A stretch of DNA of 64,000 nt, from assembly GCF_007483665.1 (NCBI RefSeq), contig NZ_VIQO01000026.1, positions 124,001-188,000 on the forward strand, given 5' to 3'. Below are positions 41,703-50,267 of the stretch, piece by piece. This DNA comes from Catellatospora sichuanensis (GTDB lineage Bacteria; Actinomycetota; Actinomycetes; Mycobacteriales; Micromonosporaceae). Below the pieces are notes generated by a model. That model searched no databases, had not been told where the DNA came from, and saw only the letters and a list, made by a program, of their open reading frames with translations. The translations under genes and the position numbers were made by a program. Positions within the stretch are counted from its first letter, which is position 1. The number at the start of each line of letters is the position of its first letter.

Positions 41703-42496
41703 GGCAGCACCGGCGACAACCGCTCGGTGTCGCGCCGCGACAGGGCGCTGTCCATGCGGCGGGACGCGATCAGCGCGGTGACGCTCTCGTACGCGGCGGC
41801 GGACTTGCGCATCAGCGCGGCCCGGCGGCGGCCACGGCCGTCACCGCACAGCGCGGCCGCGGTCGACACGTCCCAGGGCAGCGACGCCGCCACGGGCACG
41901 CCCAGGTGCCGGGAGACCTCCCGCCCCGCGATCCCGCCCCCGATGAGCAGCAGGCCGAGACTGTTCTCCACGAAACCGGCCGGCAGCTCGCGGCGCATCG
42001 CGGTGACCGCCGACATGGCCGGCGACACCGTACGCAGCGAATGCGGCCGCAGCGCCAGCAGCACCAGGTCGGCCTTCGCCAGCAGCGCCCACGGGGGATG
42101 CGCCGCGGACAGCCGACCGCAGTCGGCGATCACCACCTGCGCCGTCATCCGCGAGAAGAACTCGCCGAGGCTGGTCCAGGCCAGGTTGAGGGTGGCGCTC
42201 TGGGCGGGCTCGGTCAGGCCCGGTAGCGCCATCCGCTGCTGGCGCGGCGCATCCAGGTCGATGAGGTTGCCCGCGAGCTCCTGCTCGGCCGCGCCGCGCA
42301 GTGCCGCCGACGCCAGCGGCAGCACCCCGCGGTTGGCGGGCAGCTCGTAGCGGGCCAGGTAGCCGGCCAGCAGGTCGCCGCCGGCCGGGTCGCACTCGGC
42401 CAGCAGCACCGGCGACGGCCAGGTCAGCGTGAACGCCAGCGCGGCGGTGGAGGCCCCCGGGGAGCCCTTGGCGGAGACGATCGCGATCAGAGGCAT
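41699..42496 (-). CDS. TadZ/CpaE-like MinD-type ATPase
   Basis: A 265-residue ParA/MinD-fold protein with a deviant Walker motif (AKGSPGASTAALAF) near the N-terminus, the following LAECDPAGGDLL, and VVIADCGRL as Walker B region. In Tad systems TadZ positions the machine at the pole. It lacks an N-terminal receiver domain. Overlaps tadA by 4 bases. Confidence 0.8.
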   Translation of the reverse strand: MPLIAIVSAKGSPGASTAALAFTLTWPSPVLLAECDPAGGDLLAGYLARYELPANRGVLPLASAALRGAAEQELAGNLIDLDAPRQQRMALPGLTEPAQSATLNLAWTSLGEFFSRMTAQVVIADCGRLSAAHPPWALLAKADLVLLALRPHSLRTVSPAMSAVTAMRRELPAGFVENSLGLLLIGGGIAGREVSRHLGVPVAASLPWDVSTAAALCGDGRGRRRAALMRKSAAAYESVTALIASRRMDSALSRRDTERLSPVLP

Positions 42497-42506
42497 CGGC
42501 GGCCGC

Positions 42507-43172
42507 TCACGATCCGTCGAGGGCTAGCACGATGCGGTCGCCGGCGGCGAGCGCGGCCACCGTGGGCGCGTCCACCGTGGCCACCTCCACGTTGATCACC
42601 GTCTGGCCGGACCGGCTGCCCGCGGCCAACTGGACGATCGTGGCGGTGATGGTGCGCGGCGGGACCAGGTCGGGACCGTCGCCGTTGCTGCGTACGGGCA
42701 CCACCACGAGCAGCACCTGTGCCCCGACGGACAGCCGGGACGCCGAGGGCATCCGGTCCTCGCCGAGGGCGATGCCGATCAGTTGGTGGCCGGGTGCGGG
42801 CACGGGCGTCTCGGTGACCTGGTCCAGGGTCAGCAGCGTGCCCGGGACCAGCGCCATGACGGCGCGCTTGCCGATCACCTGCCCGGCGTTCGCGGCGGGG
42901 ATCGGGCGCAGGCCCACCGCCTGGTTGACCCGCACGACCACGAGGTCGTCGCGGCTGATCTGCGCGCCCTTGCCGACGGGCCGGGACATCGCCAGGTAGT
43001 CGTGCGTGCCGCCGATGCGCTGCGCGACGTACGCCGCGGTCAGCGCGCCGACGATGATCAGGAGCACGGCGAGCGCGCCCTGGGCCACCGACCGCCGCCG
43101 GGGAGCGGTGCGGGGCACCGGGATCGGCGCCGCGGGCAGCGCCCGCGCCGGTGCACTGGTGTTGACGCTCAT
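42507..43172 (-). CDS. CpaB/RcpC-like SAF-domain protein
   Basis: A 221-residue protein: one N-terminal span (GALAVLLIIVGALTAAYVA) and a SAF domain (MSRPVGKGAQISRDDLVVVRV, then AVMALVPGTLLTLDQVT), as in CpaB/RcpC pilus assembly proteins that act outside the cytoplasmic membrane. It begins 34 bases after the secreted protein and ends 10 bases before tadZ. Confidence 0.82.
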   Translation of the reverse strand: MSVNTSAPARALPAAPIPVPRTAPRRRSVAQGALAVLLIIVGALTAAYVAQRIGGTHDYLAMSRPVGKGAQISRDDLVVVRVNQAVGLRPIPAANAGQVIGKRAVMALVPGTLLTLDQVTETPVPAPGHQLIGIALGEDRMPSASRLSVGAQVLLVVVPVRSNGDGPDLVPPRTITATIVQLAAGSRSGQTVINVEVATVDAPTVAALAAGDRIVLALDGS

Positions 43173-43206
43173 ACCGCCTTGCCTCGTTTCTCGACACTCC
43201 GGCCGG

Positions 43207-44151
43207 TCAGCTGACGGCCGGTGAGTTCACTACCTGCATCTCGTCGATCCGGACGTCGGCGGTGGAGAACCGTTCGATGTCGATCGCGCCGGTCTCGCCG
43301 CCGCCGACGACGTGCCAATCCACGTGCCAGATGGTGGTGGCCACGATGTGGTATTCGCCGCCGTCCTCGGTGCGGGAGGGTTCGGTGTACCGGTGGCCGC
43401 AGTCCGGTGACGACGTGTTGCCCGCCGCGGCCGTGTACGGCGTGCCGACCGAGGGGCAGCGGACGACGGTGCCGTCGCCCATGTCCCAGCGGATCTCCAT
43501 GGCCGTCGCGGTGGCGCTGACCGTCAGTCCCGGCACCGAGGCCTCCCGGGTGATCGAGCCCCAGGTGCTTGCGGTCGCCGGGGTCCACATCCAGACCGGC
43601 AGGCCGACCAGGCCCGCGTCGTCGGGGTCGGGGGCCATGTTGATGACCGGCCCGGCGATGGGCATCAGCCTGATCGCCCGCACGGCCAACGCCATCGGCG
43701 AGGGCATGGCTCCGTATCCCGGCGGCGGGTCGGTCAGGTACTCGTCGCTGCCCTGCTGCCAGCCGGCCGACTGGCCGCCCCAGCACCAGACGGCGTACAT
43801 GAAGCCCCCGGCCGGGTCGTTGCCGCCCCACAGCACGTCGTCGGCGGCCAGCTCCATGCGGGTGTAGTAGCAGCTGTCGGTGTGGTTGAAGTAACCCATG
43901 CTCGCGTCGTGGCAGGGGATGACGCCGAGGTCCTCGTGCTCGCAGTCGACGCCCGGGATGTTGCCGCCGTCGCCGCCGTCGCCGTTGTCGCCGCCCGAGC
44001 CGCCGCCCTCGACGATCAGGACGCAGGGGCCGTTGTTGGGCGGGCAGTGGATGTAGTCGGCATAGGCCGGGCTCTGCGTCACGACCAGAGTCAGCGCCAC
44101 CGTGATCGTGGTCGTGGCGAGCGCCGCCAGCACCCGGGCCCGGGTCAGCAC
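43207..44151 (-). CDS. Secreted protein of the tad locus
   Basis: A 314-residue exported protein. The signal peptide (LTRARVLAALATTTITVALTLVVTQSPAYA) is followed by a Cys-containing, Gly/Asp-rich region and a beta-rich domain with many Trp residues. MEIRWDMGDGTVVRC resembles a PKD-like module start. Comparable secreted proteins accompany tad genes in other actinobacteria, but I cannot name the function. The GTG start overlaps the lipoprotein stop by 7 bases. Confidence 0.65.
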   Translation of the reverse strand: MLTRARVLAALATTTITVALTLVVTQSPAYADYIHCPPNNGPCVLIVEGGGSGGDNGDGGDGGNIPGVDCEHEDLGVIPCHDASMGYFNHTDSCYYTRMELAADDVLWGGNDPAGGFMYAVWCWGGQSAGWQQGSDEYLTDPPPGYGAMPSPMALAVRAIRLMPIAGPVINMAPDPDDAGLVGLPVWMWTPATASTWGSITREASVPGLTVSATATAMEIRWDMGDGTVVRCPSVGTPYTAAAGNTSSPDCGHRYTEPSRTEDGGEYHIVATTIWHVDWHVVGGGETGAIDIERFSTADVRIDEMQVVNSPAVS

Positions 44152-44738
44152 GACGCCGCCCGGTCGGTGTGCGAGTCCACCCAGCGCCAGGCGCTGTCCG
44201 GGTAGAGCCCGGCGCGCAGGGTCACCGGGTAGCGCTTGTTCTGCCCGGGTGCCGCGACGGATTTGCGGGTCTTCTTGTTGACGGTGTCCGTGCCGGCGTC
44301 GTCCACGCAGGCCTCCACGACTATCGAGGTGGCGCTGACCGAGACGACCCGGCGCAGCGTGACTTTGGGTTTTCCGATGCGCACCAGCCCCTGCTCGGAC
44401 AGCAGCCCGAGGTCGCGCTCCAGCTGGGCCATGTAGCGGCCGCCCGCGTACCGGTAGAGCGGGCGCCGGGTGACGTCCTTGTTCCAGTCGTACTTGCCGG
44501 TCTGGCCGGCGGTGAGGTAGATGCCGTTCAGCTTCTGGAATGCCGCCCAGGCCGTGTCGACCGTGCGCTGCTGGTCGCCGCTGAGCGCGGGGCCGGGAGA
44601 CGGCCGCACCGCGGCGTGCGTCGGCAGCGCCGCGGGCTCCGGCACCTCGGCCGAGCACCCGGCGAACACCACGCAAGAGGCGACGGCCAGCAGGGTCGCG
44701 GCAGCGACCGACCGTCCTCTTCGGCTGTACGGAATCAT
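44145..44738 (-). CDS. Lipoprotein at the head of the tad operon
   Basis: A 197-residue lipoprotein. The signal peptide ends in the lipobox VVFAGC (Cys27), after RRGRSVAAATLLAVASC. The mature part has no known domain; it has a helical first half and a beta-rich second half (LRRVVSVSATSIVVEACVDD). First gene of the tad operon. The ATG at 44736-44738 is chosen because it directly precedes the signal peptide; longer extension is not supported. Confidence 0.72.
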   Translation of the reverse strand: MIPYSRRGRSVAAATLLAVASCVVFAGCSAEVPEPAALPTHAAVRPSPGPALSGDQQRTVDTAWAAFQKLNGIYLTAGQTGKYDWNKDVTRRPLYRYAGGRYMAQLERDLGLLSEQGLVRIGKPKVTLRRVVSVSATSIVVEACVDDAGTDTVNKKTRKSVAAPGQNKRYPVTLRAGLYPDSAWRWVDSHTDRAASC

Positions 44739-45118
44739 GCGCCCCCCTCGTCCCCGACGAGCCTCGCTGAGTCCTTCACCTGCCAGAAGTTGTTGCCGTG
44801 TAAGCGGATCCCCCCGCATCAGACGGCCGATCGTACGATGAACTCCGCCGATATAACAAGGGGTGAGGAATAGCCACACGGACAGTGTTTGCCGTCGGAT
44901 CTTCCATTTACGACTCACGATCATTCCGAACTCGGGGTACGGCCCGTCGCGGCAGATCTCCCTGACAGCGGGCCGCCATCCATCGACCATGACAAATGGT
45001 AAGACAAGCGCCCCGCGTCATGAATGCGACGGCCGGCGCGAGTGGCACACCGGTTCGTCAATTCCGGCAAATCAGCTCTGGTGCCCCGCTAAGATGACAA
45101 AGTTATCGACGGGGAGTG
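44739..45118. promoter_or_regulatory. 380-base divergent promoter region (tad operon / P450)
   Basis: No gene is visible. The region is clearly AT-richer than its surroundings, notably around 44830-44930 and 44990-45010, which suggests promoters in both directions. A TAAGAT hexamer at 45091-45096 lies 23 bases before the P450 start and could be its -10 box, but a good -35 match is missing. No clear operator dyad was found. Confidence 0.4.
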
Positions 45119-46330
45119 ATGGCTGTGGTGACGGTCGACAAGAGCACGGGCTTCGCCACGGTGCCCGCGCAACTGGACGAGGTGCTGGACTGGTTCGCGC
45201 GGATGCGCGAGGGCGACCCGGTCAGCTGGGACGAGCACTACGGGGCTTACCACGTCTTCCGGTACGCCGACATCGAGAAGGTGCTCTCCGATCCGGCGAC
45301 CTTCTCCTCCGACCTGACCGGGCTGGTCCCGCCACAGGAGGAGATCGAGCTGTTCAGCCGGGGCAACTTCGTGCGCATGGACCCGCCCCAGCACACCAAG
45401 ATGCGCCGCATCGTGAGCAAGGCGTTCACCCCGCGGGTAGTCGCCGGGCTGGCCCCGCGCATCGAGACGATCACCGACGAGCTGCTCGACCAGGTCGCCG
45501 GGCAGGAGCGCGTCGACCTGGTGCAGGCGCTGGCATACCCGCTGCCGGTGACGGTGATCGCCGAACTCATCGGCGTGCCCGCCAGCGATCGCGACGTCTT
45601 CCGGCGCTGGGCCGACGAGCTGCTCAACGCGCAGGTGCCGGACACCGTGATCCCGGACGAGAAGATGATGCAGCAGGCCGGCGCGCGGCTGCGGGGCATG
45701 ATCGACTACTTGCTGGCGCACATCCGCCACCGGCGGGCCAACCCGGCCGACGACCTCACCAACGCGCTGATCGAAGCCGAGGTCGACGGCGAGCACCTCA
45801 CCGACGAGGAGATCGTCGGCTTCCTCGGCGTGCTGCTCATCGCCGGGCACATCACCACCACGACCCTGCTCACCAACACCGTGCTCTGCCTGGACGCGAA
45901 CCCCGGCGCGGCCGCGGCGCTGCGCACCGACCCGGACCGTGTCGCGCCGGCGCTGGAGGAGGTGCTGCGTTACCGCGCGCCGTTCCCCCGGCTGGCCCGG
46001 CTCACCACCACCGCGGCCACGGTCGGGGAACGGCCGGTGCCCGCGGGCAAGGTGCTGATGCTGTGGGTGGCGTCGGCCAACCGGGACGCCGCCCGCTTCG
46101 TCGAGCCGGACACCTTCGACATCACCCGTACGCCGAACCCGCACCTGAGCTTCGGCCACGGCATCCACTTCTGCATCGGCGCGCCGCTGGCCCGCCTGGA
46201 GGGCCGGATCGCCGTGCAGACCCTGCTGCGGCGCTGCGCCGACCTGGCCGTCGACGACGGCGTGCAGCTCTACGACCCGCGCATGATGACCGGCGCCCGC
46301 GTCCTGCCCCTGCGCGTGGGCTGGTCCTGA
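45119..46330 (+). CDS. Cytochrome P450
   Basis: A 403-residue soluble bacterial P450. The heme motif is FGHGIHFCIGAPLARLEG (Cys352), ExxR is EEVLRY (Glu281/Arg284), and the I-helix reads AGHITTTT (242-249). The I-helix residue preceding the conserved Thr is Ile245 instead of the usual acid, a variant known from some secondary-metabolite P450s. Nothing adjacent encodes ferredoxin or a biosynthetic pathway, so the substrate is unknown. GGGGAG precedes the start; a GTG one codon upstream (45116) is equally placed. Confidence 0.88.
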   Translation: MAVVTVDKSTGFATVPAQLDEVLDWFARMREGDPVSWDEHYGAYHVFRYADIEKVLSDPATFSSDLTGLVPPQEEIELFSRGNFVRMDPPQHTKMRRIVSKAFTPRVVAGLAPRIETITDELLDQVAGQERVDLVQALAYPLPVTVIAELIGVPASDRDVFRRWADELLNAQVPDTVIPDEKMMQQAGARLRGMIDYLLAHIRHRRANPADDLTNALIEAEVDGEHLTDEEIVGFLGVLLIAGHITTTTLLTNTVLCLDANPGAAAALRTDPDRVAPALEEVLRYRAPFPRLARLTTTAATVGERPVPAGKVLMLWVASANRDAARFVEPDTFDITRTPNPHLSFGHGIHFCIGAPLARLEGRIAVQTLLRRCADLAVDDGVQLYDPRMMTGARVLPLRVGWS

Positions 46331-46356
46331 GCCCATCCGCGCCGTCGCTCACCTGA

Positions 46357-46429
46357 GCGTCGCACCTGCCCGGCAGGTGGGCGAAAGCGGGCGCAGGATA
46401 CGCACAGGTGCCAGGCGGGTCCGACGATC
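46357..46429. terminator. Palindrome family C, copy 2
   Basis: Contains GATACGCACAGGTGCCAGGC and GTCCGACGATC on the right side, homologous to 52359-52433, with a diverged left part that forms its own dyad ACCTGCCCGGCAGGT. It fills the gap between the convergent P450 and LuxR-ATPase genes. Confidence 0.6.
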
Positions 46430-46442
46430 ACCGCGGCGCGGG

Positions 46443-49253
46443 TCAGGCCGTGCCCGTGCGCTGATGGGCGCTGACGGCCAGCTCCACACGGGAGTGCACG
46501 CCCAGCTTGGCGAGGATGCTCGACACGTGTGACTGCACCGTGCGCCGGGACAGGAACAGCTGCGCGGCGATGTCGGGATTGGACATCCCGGAGGCGACCA
46601 GCAGCGCGACCCGGTGCTCGGTCTGCGTGAGCGCCTCCCAGCCGTGCTTGGGGCGTTTGCGCGGGCCCTGCCGGCCGCGGCGCACCCCGAGCCGGCGCAG
46701 CCGCGCGTCGGCTCGGAAGATGTCCCGGCTGGCGTCCATCGCGGTGTAGAGGTCCAGCGCCCGGGTCAGCGCGGCCCGCGCCGGTTCGAGGTCGCCCCGT
46801 GCTGCCAGCGCCACCGCGGCGTCCTCGGCGGCCTGCGCCTCGTACAGCCGCCAGCCGCAGGCACGGTAGGACTCCACGGCGGCCAGCAGCATGCCCGCAT
46901 CGCCCTCGGCGAGTCCCCGGCACAGCGACGCGGTCGCGGTCAGGCTCACCGCGGGCTGCGCGGCGGCCAGCTCCTCCGTCTTGGCGACCAGCGCGGCAGC
47001 CCGGTCCCGGTCCCCCGCCGCGGCCGCCAGCCGGGCCAGGTCGGGGCAGATGTGGTACATCACGCGGTGCGGCAGGTGTTCGAGCGCGGAGGCATGCTCC
47101 CAGAACGGGAAGAGCAGGTCGAGCGAGTGCTGTGCCCGCGCGGGCTCCTCCTGCAGCACCCGCGCCCAGGTGTCCAGGTAGACGTACTGCGCCTCGGCCG
47201 AGCCGCCCTGGCCCTGTGCCACGATCGTGGCATCGGGCGCCGGCTCGCCGCGGTGGATGGCGATGAGCCTGCACAGGCCGCGCAGCCACGGCTCGTCGCC
47301 CAGCGGGTCCGGATACTCCAGCCCCGCCTCGATCTCGGCGAGCGCGTCGTCCCAGGCCCCGGTGAGGAAGCGCAGCTGCGCCCGCAGCGCGTGGATCAGC
47401 GTCAGGTACGGCCCGCCGTAGCGCTGGTTGCTCTCCAGCGCGTCGGCCAGCACCTGCTCCGCCTCGTCCAGCCGGTCCAGTTGCAGCAGGCAGTAGCCGC
47501 GCAGCACGCACTGCCCCGCGGGCATGTCGGGCAGCACGCTCTGGCCGAGGTCGGCGATGGCCTGCTCGCTCAGGGCCAGGCCCTGCCCGATGTCTCCCTC
47601 GACGAACCGCAGTCCCGCCTGCACCAGCCTGCCCAATCCCACCGAGTACCCGTCACCGGCCCGCCCGCCGTACTCGATCGCCAGCGCGGCGGCGGACGCG
47701 GCGGCCTCGTGCTCGCGCAGGAAGAACCGGCACTTGGCGCAGAACCCGTGGAATCGCCCGACGTCGGCCGGGGGCAGGTCCGCCGCCGCCAGCGCCACCG
47801 TCGCAGCCTGCACCGCCTCGGCCTGTCGGCCCTGCCGGAACAGCGTGTCCATCAGCAGCCAGTGGAGCGCGCTGCGCCGGTGCGGGTCCGGGTCGCGCCC
47901 GATCGCCTCCCGGGCCTCCTGCTCCGCCGCGCGCAGGCTGCTCTCCCAGATCAGCGCCCGCACCAGCTGGAAGCGCAGCTCACCGGCACGCTCCTCGGAG
48001 ACCGCGGCCAGCGCCCGGCGCAGCAGCCGCACCGCCGCGCCGGGCGCTCTGGTGATCAGCTCGTCGGCGGAGGCCACCAGCCAGTCCAGCGTCGCGGCGT
48101 CCAGCGTGGTGCCGGCGACCAGGTGTTCGGCGACCCGCTCGACGGAGGCCCCGGACGCGGTGAGCACCTGCCCGGCACGCAGGTGCAGCGCGGTGCGCAT
48201 CTGCTCGGGGACTCCCTCGCGGAGCGCCTCACGGATCAGCGCGTGCCGGAACTCCAGGTAGCGCCCGGCGTCGACGACCACGCCGGCGTCGAGCGCCGCG
48301 AACATGATCTCCGACAGCGCCATGACCGGCATCTCCAGCACCGCGGCCAGTTCCGCCACATCGATGGTGCGGCCCAGCACGGCGGCCTGCTGCAGCGTCT
48401 CGCGCTCCCTGCGGGGCAGGAAGGCCAGCCGGCGCAGGATCATGTCGAGCAGCGACCGCGGCATGCCCGCCTCGGCCGGGTCGGGGGGCAGCTCGGCGCT
48501 GCCGCGCGCCACCCTGATCCGGCCCTCGCGCGTCAGCGCGGCCAGCAGCTCGGTGAGGTAGAACGGGTGGCCGCCCGCGTCGGCGACCAGACGGGCCAGC
48601 CGAGGGCCGGGCGGCGCGCCCAGCCGGTCGGTGACCAGCGCGGTCACCGCGGCGTCCGGCAGGGCGGCCAGCTCGACCAGGTCCGCGCCGCGTGCCTGCA
48701 GGCTGCGCAGCAGCCCCGCGGCCTCGGTGCGGCCGGCGGCCCGGGTGGCGACGGCGACCAGCAGCGGGTACTCCTCGATACCGCGGCCCAGCCGGTGCAG
48801 CACCACCAGGCTGGCCGGATCGGCCCACTGCACGTCGTCGACGATCACGGCCACGGGACCCGCCGCGCACCAGGCGTCGACCAGATCGAGGATCGCCTCG
48901 GTGACCGCGAGCTGGTGGTTGGCCGCGGCCGTGCTCAGCGCCAGCACGCCCTCGCCGCGCAGCAGCCGCGCGACCTTCGCCTGGGCCGGATCGTCGGTGA
49001 CGACCAGCAGGCCGAGACACGCGCCGATGGCGGAGAAGGGCAGCTGCTGTTCGAGGTCCTCAGCCGCGCCGCGGCACACCCGCATGCCCAGCCGCCCGCA
49101 TTCCGCTGCGGCCATGTCCAGCAGGCTGGTCTTGCCGATGCCGGGTTCGCCCTCGACGAGGACCGCGGCACCGGTTCCGGCTGCCGCCGCCCGGGCCAGC
49201 GCGCGCAGTCGACCGACCTCGGGTTCGCGGCCCACGAAAACAGGCGCCGCCAT
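46443..49253 (-). CDS. Second LuxR-family (LAL-type) ATPase regulator
   Basis: A 936-residue regulator: the ATPase with Walker A GEPGIGKT (35-42) and Walker B VAVIVDDVQWAD, long helical TPR-like repeats, and a C-terminal LuxR HTH (LTQTEHRVALLVASGMSNPDIAAQLF and following). It differs from the regulator at 25900-28764 throughout the middle, so it is not a recent duplicate. Targets are unknown; the convergent P450 gene is a neighbour only. The start has no clear Shine-Dalgarno sequence. Confidence 0.88.
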   Translation of the reverse strand: MAAPVFVGREPEVGRLRALARAAAAGTGAAVLVEGEPGIGKTSLLDMAAAECGRLGMRVCRGAAEDLEQQLPFSAIGACLGLLVVTDDPAQAKVARLLRGEGVLALSTAAANHQLAVTEAILDLVDAWCAAGPVAVIVDDVQWADPASLVVLHRLGRGIEEYPLLVAVATRAAGRTEAAGLLRSLQARGADLVELAALPDAAVTALVTDRLGAPPGPRLARLVADAGGHPFYLTELLAALTREGRIRVARGSAELPPDPAEAGMPRSLLDMILRRLAFLPRRERETLQQAAVLGRTIDVAELAAVLEMPVMALSEIMFAALDAGVVVDAGRYLEFRHALIREALREGVPEQMRTALHLRAGQVLTASGASVERVAEHLVAGTTLDAATLDWLVASADELITRAPGAAVRLLRRALAAVSEERAGELRFQLVRALIWESSLRAAEQEAREAIGRDPDPHRRSALHWLLMDTLFRQGRQAEAVQAATVALAAADLPPADVGRFHGFCAKCRFFLREHEAAASAAALAIEYGGRAGDGYSVGLGRLVQAGLRFVEGDIGQGLALSEQAIADLGQSVLPDMPAGQCVLRGYCLLQLDRLDEAEQVLADALESNQRYGGPYLTLIHALRAQLRFLTGAWDDALAEIEAGLEYPDPLGDEPWLRGLCRLIAIHRGEPAPDATIVAQGQGGSAEAQYVYLDTWARVLQEEPARAQHSLDLLFPFWEHASALEHLPHRVMYHICPDLARLAAAAGDRDRAAALVAKTEELAAAQPAVSLTATASLCRGLAEGDAGMLLAAVESYRACGWRLYEAQAAEDAAVALAARGDLEPARAALTRALDLYTAMDASRDIFRADARLRRLGVRRGRQGPRKRPKHGWEALTQTEHRVALLVASGMSNPDIAAQLFLSRRTVQSHVSSILAKLGVHSRVELAVSAHQRTGTA

Positions 49254-49384
49254 GGAACAAGCCTAGTCGTGAGGCATGTCCCAGGCGGCGCCATGGGGCC
49301 GAACGTGGGGTGTCCCTGTGCTCCCGCGGGGGCGGGCCGGGGACACACCGTGTCCGGGGTGGGGTGGGATGGGTGCGAGGAACG

Positions 49385-49588
49385 TCAGTGGTCCGCGCGT
49401 CCGGCGTACATCTCGTTGACGACGGTGAGCACGTCATGGATGGAGGTGCGGGCACGGGTGGCGATGTGTTCGACGGGGGCGTTGCTGGCGAACGCCGCCC
49501 GGATCGCCGAGCGCAGCGAGCCGGCGTCGCGGCCGGTGGCGACGGCCTGGTCGATCAGGCACAGCGCGTGGTCCGCGGTGACGTACAT
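49385..49588 (-). CDS. Small protein of unknown function, possible helix-turn-helix
   Basis: A 67-residue soluble protein. GGGAG lies a suitable distance upstream of the ATG, supporting expression. The C-terminal half (NAPVEHIATRARTSIHDVLT) could form a helix-turn-helix-like unit, similar to the recognition part of sigma factors or small regulators, but the match is loose. It is upstream of the LuxR-ATPase gene on the same strand, with a 131-base gap in which I see nothing further. Confidence 0.55.
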   Translation of the reverse strand: MYVTADHALCLIDQAVATGRDAGSLRSAIRAAFASNAPVEHIATRARTSIHDVLTVVNEMYAGRADH

Positions 49589-49778
49589 GCATCATCTCCC
49601 AGCTGCCGGCTCGTCGTCATGATCGGTGCGGAGGACCGCGTGCCTCCGCTCGACCCGCTTGACGCGGCCGTAGAGGCGCCGGTGCTTCCGTGACATCCAC
49701 GATCCGGCACCCGGCAGACCGAAACATCCGCCACCCGGCGGTACTGCGCGCCCGACTCATTCCTGTTTTATAGGAAAA

Positions 49779-49814
49779 GCTCCGTTCATGCCGTTGTTTC
49801 GGCAGGAACGGAGC
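49779..49814. terminator. Intrinsic terminator of the cysteine-rich gene
   Basis: GCTCCGTTC and its complement enclose a second stem TGCCG / CGGCA with loop TTGTTT. On the minus strand it follows the stop at 49838 and precedes TTTTCCTATAAAAC, giving a T-run. The AT-rich TTCCTGTTTTATAGGAA next to it is a further small dyad. Confidence 0.75.
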
Positions 49815-49837
49815 CCCGATCACGGTCCGCGGCGGGC

Positions 49838-50098
49838 TCAGCCCGGGTGCACGCCGACGGCGTCCCGGATCTTGAAACCCTCCCGCGCGTCGGCCGAGCG
49901 GGCGCAGTGCGCGCAGCAGTAGAAGTGGCCGGACACCTCGACCCCATGTCCGATGATCTTGGTGGCGCAGTGCTCGCACACCGGCGCCAGCAGGTGCACC
50001 GCACACTCGAACGAGTCGAATACGTGCACCGCGCCACCCGCGGTGTGCACCTCGAACGACAGCCAGTAGTCGTTCTTGCAGACCTCACACGTGCCCAC
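49838..50098 (-). CDS. Cysteine-rich metallothionein-like protein
   Basis: An 86-residue protein with nine Cys: CEVC near the N-terminus, FECAVH, CEHC, and CCAHCAR, plus several His, a treble-clef/zinc-ribbon-like arrangement. Similar actinobacterial proteins (VCEHCxxxIIGHGVE core) are often labelled prokaryotic metallothionein. Zinc or another soft metal is the probable ligand. The GTG start (50096-50098) has GGGAGGG upstream; an upstream frame extension is rejected. The gene has its own terminator. Confidence 0.72.
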   Translation of the reverse strand: MGTCEVCKNDYWLSFEVHTAGGAVHVFDSFECAVHLLAPVCEHCATKIIGHGVEVSGHFYCCAHCARSADAREGFKIRDAVGVHPG

Positions 50099-50267
50099 AG
50101 ACAATCCCTCCCATCGGCGTATCCATGAACAGTGTCGGGTCAATCACCATGGGTTAGCGGCAAAACGACCCATTTGCCCAGGCCACCAGCGTGATCAGCG
50201 CGTACGCAGCTCGACGTACGCCCCCGCGCGGATGCGGCCGGGCGGCCGGACTCCGTAACCTCGCCCT

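Noticed and set aside
43207-44676. A 489-residue protein spanning the lipoprotein and the secreted tad protein
   Set aside because: The upstream part is antisense-like in composition and overlaps the lipoprotein in another frame; a signal peptide starts exactly at the internal GTG (44149-44151), giving two separate exported proteins.
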